Positions 5,323 through 9,363 of a DNA stretch of 9,363 bases are shown piece by piece (positions within the stretch are counted from its first letter, which is position 1; every line of letters starts with the position of its first letter). A program made the translations under genes and the position numbers. The notes below the pieces were generated by a model. It was not told where the DNA came from, did not search any database, and saw nothing but the letters and a program-made list of their open reading frames with translations. This stretch comes from Selenomonadaceae bacterium (GTDB lineage: Bacteria > Bacillota > Negativicutes > Selenomonadales > Selenomonadaceae): assembly GCA_016286075.1 (NCBI GenBank), contig JAEERZ010000073.1, positions 1 to 9,363 of the forward strand, given 5' to 3'.

Positions 5323-7008
5323 TCACACTTTGAATTTGCCGGTGGCCGATTGCAGTTCCGTGGCGAGGTCGGCCAGCGAATGGGACGCCGACGCGATCTC
5401 CTCGCTGGACGCGGACTGCTCTTCCGCGGCCGCCGAAATGGTCTGCGTCTCCTCCGACGTGGAGCGGCTCACTTCGTCGATGGTATCCATCGCGGCGACG
5501 ATGCCCTGCATCCCTTTCGAGACCTTCTGCACCTCGTCGTTGATTTCTACCATCTCCGACTTGATCGACGAGACCCGCGCCGTGATGTCCTGGAACTGTT
5601 CGCCCACTTCGCGGATGGCCTGGGTGCCGAGGGCCACTTCGTTGGTGCCCGCCTCCATGGCGACGACCGCGTCTGCCGTATCTCCCTGGATGACGGCGAT
5701 GCGTTCCTTGATTTCCTCCGCCGAGAGCTGGGACTGCTCGGCCAGCTTCCGTACTTCCTCCGCCACGACGGAGAAGCCGCGGCCCGCTTCGCCTGCCCGC
5801 GCCGCCTCGATGGCCGCGTTCAGCGCCAGGAGGTTCGTCTGGTCGGCGATGGCCGAGATGCTTTCGACAATCTGCCCGATCTGCTTCGAGTTTTCGCCAA
5901 GCTTCTTGACGACCTGCGCCGAGTTCGCCACGCTCTGCTCGATGCCGTTCATCTTTTCCATGGCGTTGTTCATGAGCTGGGCGCCGTGATCCGCCGCGCC
6001 CGCCATCTGTTCGGTGTTTTCCGTGACCACCGCCGCTTTTTCCGTCATGGCGTTGATGTCGATGAAGGCCGCGTCAATGTTTTGCTTTGCGCTGTCAACG
6101 CTGGCAAGTTGCTTGTCCATGCCGCCCGCCACCTCGACGACGGTCTGCGCGACGTGAGTCGCTGCCTCCGCCGCTTGCTGGGAGCTGGCCGTCAGCTCTT
6201 CCGAGCTTGCCGCTACCTGCTCGGCGCTGTTCGCCATCTGGGTAATCAATCCGCGCAGGTTTTTCAGCATGACGTTGAATTCTTCCGACATCAGGCCAAT
6301 CTCGTCGTTGGAACCCACGGGCAGCGGCTCCAGCCGCAGATTGCCCTGCGACATCTCGCCCATGTGGCCGACAAGCCCGTCGAGCTGCTTGACGACTCGT
6401 CCGATGACGAACCAGGAGATCGCGCCGACGACAATGAGCAGCACGATAACCGCGATGGCGATGGTCCGAATGAAGCCGGACTGGATTTCATCGACTTCCT
6501 TCGTGGGAATGCCCATGAACAGCATGCCGACCACCTGGCCGTTCTGTCCCTTGAGCGGCTTATACGCGCTCAAATAACGGTTGCCCAAGACTTCCGCGTA
6601 CCCGGAGAAGGGTTTCCCCTCCTGCAGGACGGTCTTGACGATTGCTTCCGAGGCCTTTGTCCCCACTGGGCGCTTTCCCGCGGCGTCCTGGAACGTGGTC
6701 GCGACGCGCGTGTCGTTGTTGAACATCGTCACGTTGTTTCCCGAAAGCTGCCCCAATTCGTCCAAAAGGGCGTTGTCGTCGTTGAACTTCTTCCCGCCTT
6801 TGTAAAGGCCGTCCGGCTTGGATTCCCAAGCCCCCGGATAGCGGGCTTCCAGCACGGCGTGGATCTCCTCCAAGTCGTGAATCGCTTTTTCTTCAAGGGC
6901 AATGCCAAACCCGTGATCCGCCGTAAAATATCCGAGCACGCCGACGATGACGCAGGCGACTGCCAAAAGGATGTTGAACGCCAGTATCGCTTTTCCCTGT
7001 AATTTCAT
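5323..7008 (-). CDS. Methyl-accepting chemotaxis protein with single Cache-type sensor
   Basis: Inner-membrane chemoreceptor of 561 residues that passes ligand binding to the CheA/CheW array. Order: short cytoplasmic tail, TM1 (about 8-28), an extracytoplasmic domain (about 30-178) resembling single-Cache folds, TM2 (about 179-203), HAMP (about 203-255), then the coiled-coil signalling domain. The Cache segment includes ALLDELGQLSGNNVTMFNND and the closing strand GQVVGMLFMGIP. The conserved hairpin tip is clear at 387-426: IADQTNLLALNAAIEAARAG followed by EAGRGFSVVAEEVRKLAEQS. There is no C-terminal CheR/CheB-binding pentapeptide; it ends ATGKFKV. ATG 7008 is chosen because TM1 then follows at once and AAGGAG lies 10 bases upstream at 7019-7024. 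The frame stays open to a TTG at 7071, but those 21 extra residues are polar and lack a good ribosome site. The ligand is unknown. The gene has its own terminator and is divergent from the AraC regulator. Confidence 0.95.
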   Translation of the reverse strand: MKLQGKAILAFNILLAVACVIVGVLGYFTADHGFGIALEEKAIHDLEEIHAVLEARYPGAWESKPDGLYKGGKKFNDDNALLDELGQLSGNNVTMFNNDTRVATTFQDAAGKRPVGTKASEAIVKTVLQEGKPFSGYAEVLGNRYLSAYKPLKGQNGQVVGMLFMGIPTKEVDEIQSGFIRTIAIAVIVLLIVVGAISWFVIGRVVKQLDGLVGHMGEMSQGNLRLEPLPVGSNDEIGLMSEEFNVMLKNLRGLITQMANSAEQVAASSEELTASSQQAAEAATHVAQTVVEVAGGMDKQLASVDSAKQNIDAAFIDINAMTEKAAVVTENTEQMAGAADHGAQLMNNAMEKMNGIEQSVANSAQVVKKLGENSKQIGQIVESISAIADQTNLLALNAAIEAARAGEAGRGFSVVAEEVRKLAEQSQLSAEEIKERIAVIQGDTADAVVAMEAGTNEVALGTQAIREVGEQFQDITARVSSIKSEMVEINDEVQKVSKGMQGIVAAMDTIDEVSRSTSEETQTISAAAEEQSASSEEIASASHSLADLATELQSATGKFKV

Positions 7009-7087
7009 TTCCCTGATTCTCCTTTTCTGGCTGTTCCCGTCTGCAACGAAGCAACAGCCTTGCTCATACAATTTCTTCTCGTTTCGT

Positions 7088-7111
7088 TCAGCCGATGTGC
7101 GTTCCTTCCAT
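7088..7111 (-). CDS. Possible 7-codon leader peptide upstream of the chemoreceptor
   Basis: The minus strand carries AAGGAGG (7117-7123), five bases, then ATG and MEGTHIG with stop TGA at 7088-7090. This is the strongest Shine-Dalgarno in the window, yet it serves only seven codons. It lies within the predicted chemoreceptor leader, 80 bases before the real start. A second weak ORF, 7005-7067 (20 codons from ATG 7067), ends with its TGA overlapping the chemoreceptor ATG as ATGA. This may be a translated leader affecting chemoreceptor expression, a remnant of an older start, or chance. Confidence 0.35.
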   Translation of the reverse strand: MEGTHIG

Positions 7112-7170
7112 AAACTCCTCCTTTGGTCCCGCAGTTTATGTTTCGTATCATTTCATATTAACCTGATTGT

Positions 7171-7200
7171 ATTTTATTCTGTCTGTCGGAGCGCTAACAA
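7171..7200 (-). promoter_or_regulatory. Candidate sigma70-type promoter of the chemoreceptor
   Basis: On the minus strand TTGTTA (7195-7200; 4/6 to consensus) and TAAAAT (7171-7176; 5/6) are separated by 18 bases. This gives a start near 7164 and a leader of about 155 bases. No FliA (sigma28)-type site was found in the interval. Confidence 0.4.
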
Positions 7201-7226
7201 TAACTAATCAGACGCAGCCTATCCAA

Positions 7227-7276
7227 ACGGACACAGTCTTGTTGCCTATTTTCAGCATTAGACGGACAAATGACTT
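7227..7276 (+). promoter_or_regulatory. Direct repeat ACGGACA, possible regulator-binding sites
   Basis: ACGGACA occurs at 7227-7233 and 7262-7268, 35 bases apart and each followed by an imperfect A(N)TGACTT-like tail ending in CTT (7238-7240 and 7274-7276). The second copy overlaps the -35 element of the AraC-family gene. AraC proteins commonly bind direct repeats in their own promoter region, so autoregulation is plausible. A 7-base repeat could also be chance. Confidence 0.3.
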
Positions 7277-7287
7277 AGTTTTATGAT
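7259..7287 (+). promoter_or_regulatory. Candidate promoter of the AraC-family gene
   Basis: TAGACG (7259-7264; 4/6) and TATGAT (7282-7287; 5/6) are separated by 17 bases. Transcription would begin near 7294. This makes the in-frame ATG at 7291 unusable and supports the start at 7375. Confidence 0.45.
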
Positions 7288-7295
7288 ATTATGAA

Positions 7296-7333
7296 GCTGC
7301 CCGTTTCCGGTGCGTGTCGCGAAAACGGGCAGC
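7296..7333 (+). other. Strong hairpin at the 5' end of the AraC-family mRNA
   Basis: GCTGCCCGTTT (7296-7306) pairs perfectly over 11 bp with AAACGGGCAGC (7323-7333), with a 16-base loop. It begins within a few bases of the predicted transcription start and has no T-run after it, so it is not a terminator. A role in mRNA stability or in structure-dependent control is possible. The ribosome site at 7360-7365 lies outside the stem. Confidence 0.5.
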
Positions 7334-7374
7334 CATTGCACGAAAGAGACATGGCGGACAAGGAGCGGGACACG

Positions 7375-8340
7375 ATGGAACCCTTATATTGGCAGAAAAA
7401 ATTCGACGCCTCGTTTACATTGATTGACAGCAGCGGCGGATTTGACCGCTATCATTTGGAAAACGAATCCGGCGACGGCACGATTACCGCGTGCGCGGTT
7501 TTTCCCGGTTTGCAGGCGCTGTATCTCGATTTGCGCATGTATCGCTGCGACAATCCGCTGACGCTGAACAAGGACGTCATCGAGATCGGGTATTGTCTCG
7601 GCGGGAACTTTGAATGCAATGTCAGCAAGCGTTACTGCTACTTCGTTTCAGCCGGGGATTTTTCCGTGGGCTACGCGGGGAAGAAGGAATCTCACGGCAC
7701 GTTTCCGGCAGGGCAGTATCAGGGCATCAACATTTTTCTGGACGAGAAGCTGTTCCGGCAGCGTCTTGCAGAGACGCTTCGGGAGCTGGACATCCGCATG
7801 GAGCAGATCCATGCGCTGGCCGATTTGACGTTCCGCTGTTTCTTACTGCGCCGCAGCCCTGAGCTTGCAACGATTGAAAGGGCGATTGCGGACGGCTTCA
7901 AGGCCAAGAGCATCCCCCGGCTGAGAGTCAAGGTGATGGAGCTGCTGCTCTTCCTCAGCGGCTTGGATGAAACGGCGATCAATGATTCGCCGCCCTATCT
8001 CAATAGGAATCGCGCGGATATTGCCGAGTCTGTGCATAAACGATTGACGGCCGACAGCGCCGGGCACGTCACGATAGACCAGCTGGCCGCCGAATTAGGC
8101 GTGGGCACCACGGCACTGAAGACGTCGTTCAAGAGCGTTTACGGACTCCCCATCTACCAATTCCAGAAAGATTTGCGGCTTCAGAAGGCGCAGCGGCTGC
8201 TTCGAGAGACTATACTCCCGATTTCCGCCGTCGCCGCGGAAGCCGGCTACGCGAATCCGGCGAAGTTTTCCTCGGCCTTCAAGAAAAGATTCGACGTTTC
8301 TCCCACAGAATACAGAAGAAACGCGGAGCGAGAAGATTAA
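7375..8340 (+). CDS. AraC-family transcriptional regulator
   Basis: DNA-binding regulator of 321 residues. The N-terminal sensor half (about 1-200) has the cupin-like signature seen in many AraC proteins (EIGYCLGGNFECNV, then SAGDFSVGYAG). The C-terminal half carries the paired helix-turn-helix: first helix pair about 233-254 (TIDQLAAELGVGTTALKTSF), second about 283-306, closing with GYANPAKFSSAFKKRF and the family hallmark SPTEYR. The start ATG 7375 is chosen because AAGGAG (7360-7365) lies 9 bases upstream and the predicted promoter would start RNA near 7294. Upstream in-frame ATGs at 7291 and 7351 lack as good a site. The sensor half has five cysteines, three of them (74, 81, 88) spaced by seven. 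The gene is divergent from the chemoreceptor and monocistronic, ending in a terminator. The inducer and targets are unknown; control of itself or the chemoreceptor is an inference from layout. Confidence 0.94.
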   Translation: MEPLYWQKKFDASFTLIDSSGGFDRYHLENESGDGTITACAVFPGLQALYLDLRMYRCDNPLTLNKDVIEIGYCLGGNFECNVSKRYCYFVSAGDFSVGYAGKKESHGTFPAGQYQGINIFLDEKLFRQRLAETLRELDIRMEQIHALADLTFRCFLLRRSPELATIERAIADGFKAKSIPRLRVKVMELLLFLSGLDETAINDSPPYLNRNRADIAESVHKRLTADSAGHVTIDQLAAELGVGTTALKTSFKSVYGLPIYQFQKDLRLQKAQRLLRETILPISAVAAEAGYANPAKFSSAFKKRFDVSPTEYRRNAERED

Positions 8341-8398
8341 TCGAAAACACGGACCTATTCATACCCCTCTTTTCTCGGCTGCCGGAGCAGCCCAAAAG

Positions 8399-8427
8399 AA
8401 GCGCCCGCCAATCGGCGAGCGCTTTTT
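8399..8427 (+). terminator. Rho-independent terminator of the AraC-family gene
   Basis: AAGCGCCCGCC (8399-8409) pairs with GGCGAGCGCTT (8414-8424) around an AATC loop with one C/A mismatch, followed by TTTTT (8423-8427). A smaller GGCTGC/GCAGCC hairpin (8377-8392) sits just before it. The AAAAGAA to the left gives the minus strand a partial T-run as well. Confidence 0.85.
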
Positions 8428-8516
8428 GCGTTCAGAATATCCAGTAAGATGGGGGGCATAATCGCCGATGCGGCAGACCAAAGCTGTCCGCCCCTGCAGC
8501 GAAACAGAAGGTCCGT

Positions 8517-8546
8517 ATGACAGGACGCAAGGTTCTGTGGTAAAAT
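8517..8546 (+). promoter_or_regulatory. Sigma70-type promoter of the PrsW-family gene
   Basis: ATGACA (8517-8522; 5/6 to TTGACA) and TAAAAT (8541-8546; 5/6 to TATAAT) are 18 bases apart. Transcription would start near 8553, about 60 bases before the ATG at 8614. The stretch between the previous terminator and this promoter (8428-8516) shows nothing else I can support. Confidence 0.6.
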
Positions 8547-8559
8547 ACCGGCAAGACGT

Positions 8560-8584
8560 GTTCCGCGGAAAACCGCCGCGGAAC
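8560..8584 (+). other. Hairpin in the 5' leader of the PrsW-family gene
   Basis: GTTCCGCGG (8560-8568) pairs perfectly with CCGCGGAAC (8576-8584) around a 7-base loop. It begins about 7 bases after the predicted transcription start. No T-run follows, and the GAGGTGA ribosome site (8599-8605) stays free. Confidence 0.5.
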
Positions 8585-8613
8585 GAATCCCATCCAACGA
8601 GGTGAATATCGAA

Positions 8614-9363
8614 ATGCTCATTGTAGCCGTCATTGAAGTCATCGTATCTCTTCTGATCATCCGATGGCTCATCCGAAAGAAAACCGGCGAACCTTTCGCC
8701 CGAAAGACCGTCCTCAAGATCCTGCTCTTTGGCGCCGCAACCGCGTTCATTATCATGATCGCCAGCCTTTTCGCACCGGACGGGGCCCCTTCCGCCATGT
8801 CCAATCCCCTCCTCGTCGGGTTCATAGACGCACTGACTATGGCCGCCATATTGGAAGAAGGCCTGAAATACAGCGCGTTTCGGCTGGCCATGCGGAACAA
8901 CGCAGAAGCGCGCTGCCGTCTAGACGCCGTTCTCGTAGGCGCCTTAGTCGCCATGGGCTTCGCGCTGATCGAGGACGTGGAGTATTCCATCTTCGGCAAT
9001 TTCTACACGCTGATTCGCGCCGTTCTTCCCCTGCATGCCTTCTTCGGCACGATCACGGGATATTATTACGGAAAAGCGAAAGCTGCGGGCAGCATGAAAT
9101 ATCATGTCCTTTCGCTGGCGGTCCCGATATTCGGCCATACGTTTTACGATATGTGGATCGTCGCGATAAAACGCATCCTGGACGCCGCCGGCGTCGCCGC
9201 CGAAACGCTCACCGAGGAAGAGCTCCTGGCGCTGCCCTACGGGGAATATCTCGAACCGCTGGGATACGTGGCCATCGCCACGATGGTGGTGTTCTTCATC
9301 CTGATCGTGACGGCCTTCCGGAAGATCAGCCAATGGAGCAGGAACGGCGAATTGCAGGAGAGC
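8614..9363 (+). CDS. PrsW-family intramembrane metalloprotease (partial, 3' end outside window)
   Basis: Polytopic membrane protein of the PrsW/glutamic-type CPBP-related protease group; the 250 visible residues run off the right edge. The family motifs are all present: E81-E82-G-L-K85 (EExxK), F116-A-L-I-E120 followed by D121, H141-A-F-F-G145, and H175-T-F-Y-D179. These acidic and His residues are the expected metal/catalytic set inside the membrane. Hydrophobic spans lie at about 1-20, 33-53, 66-80, 104-120, 136-153, 163-182 and 220-240. In Bacillus, PrsW makes the first cut in an anti-sigma factor; no sigma or anti-sigma gene is visible here, so the substrate is unknown. The start ATG 8614 has GAGGTGA (8599-8605) 8 bases upstream. 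It has its own promoter and sits after the AraC terminator, so it is an independent unit. The end of the gene is probably close, since relatives are of similar length. Confidence 0.9.
   Translation, partial: MLIVAVIEVIVSLLIIRWLIRKKTGEPFARKTVLKILLFGAATAFIIMIASLFAPDGAPSAMSNPLLVGFIDALTMAAILEEGLKYSAFRLAMRNNAEARCRLDAVLVGALVAMGFALIEDVEYSIFGNFYTLIRAVLPLHAFFGTITGYYYGKAKAAGSMKYHVLSLAVPIFGHTFYDMWIVAIKRILDAAGVAAETLTEEELLALPYGEYLEPLGYVAIATMVVFFILIVTAFRKISQWSRNGELQES

Noticed and set aside
5290..7002. Long plus-strand open frame of 570 codons opposite the chemoreceptor
   Set aside because: It is a shadow of the GC-rich, biased chemoreceptor coding strand: the minus-strand protein has complete family motifs, while the plus-strand translation is Arg/His/Asp-rich with no recognisable domain.
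7009..7071. Extended chemoreceptor start at TTG 7071
   Set aside because: The added 21 residues are polar, would displace the first membrane span from the N-terminus, and lack a good ribosome binding site; ATG 7008 has AAGGAG upstream.
7009..7290. Flagellar sigma28 promoter for the chemoreceptor
   Set aside because: I looked for TAAA-N15-GCCGATAA-like spacing on the minus strand and found no acceptable match.
7291..7374. Extended AraC-family start at ATG 7291
   Set aside because: It lies at or before the predicted transcription start, has no ribosome binding site and would put a strong hairpin inside the coding region.
8470..8491. Hairpin GCGGCAG/CTGTCCGC with one bulged base
   Set aside because: It lies upstream of the PrsW promoter and after the AraC terminator, has no T-run, and nothing points to a transcript containing it.
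8355..8999. Minus-strand open frame of 214 codons covering the AraC terminator and the PrsW gene start
   Set aside because: It runs antisense through a terminator, a promoter and the conserved EExxK region of the PrsW gene, and its own translation shows no family features.

Overview
The window looks like a piece of a GC-rich anaerobe. A Gram-negative-type Firmicute (Negativicutes, Selenomonas-like) is my best guess, but this is an inference and other strict anaerobes are possible. Supporting signs are strong AGGAGG-type ribosome binding sites, sigma70-type promoters, an aldo/keto reductase with a bacterial ferredoxin motif, Tat-type export signals and a Cache-type chemoreceptor. No rRNA, tRNA, CRISPR array, transposase or integrase was seen.

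Layout. Minus strand, positions 5124 to 1, reads as one co-directional transcription unit. A good promoter (5096-5124) leads into a broken gene that opens with a Tat signal (4813-5057). Then come a short, class II-type UvrA paralogue lacking the UvrB-binding domain (2207-4741), a 17-codon ORF overlapping its stop codon (2157-2210), a Tat-signal metallo-beta-lactamase-fold hydrolase (967-2085), and a 4Fe-4S aldo/keto reductase cut by the left edge (1-931). The UvrA gene is bracketed by two 62-bp imperfect direct repeats (52/62 matching, no gaps). Both repeats encode the same kind of C-terminal peptide.

A second minus-strand unit is a methyl-accepting chemotaxis protein (5323-7008). It has its own terminator (5251-5290), a candidate promoter (7171-7200) and a long leader carrying a 7-codon ORF with a near-perfect Shine-Dalgarno. 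Divergent from it on the plus strand is an AraC-family regulator (7375-8340) with promoter, 5' hairpin and terminator. A PrsW-family intramembrane metalloprotease follows under its own promoter (8614 to the right edge, incomplete).

How the genes may work together. The AraC regulator sits head-to-head with the chemoreceptor, and a repeated ACGGACA box lies between them, so it may control itself and/or the chemoreceptor. The UvrA/MBL/AKR unit mixes a DNA-damage or drug-protection ATPase with an apparently exported hydrolase and a redox enzyme; a stress or detoxification role is plausible but not shown. The most unusual structure is the repeat-flanked uvrA next to a decayed Tat gene that still has its promoter and ribosome binding site. 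I see no convincing wholly new system.
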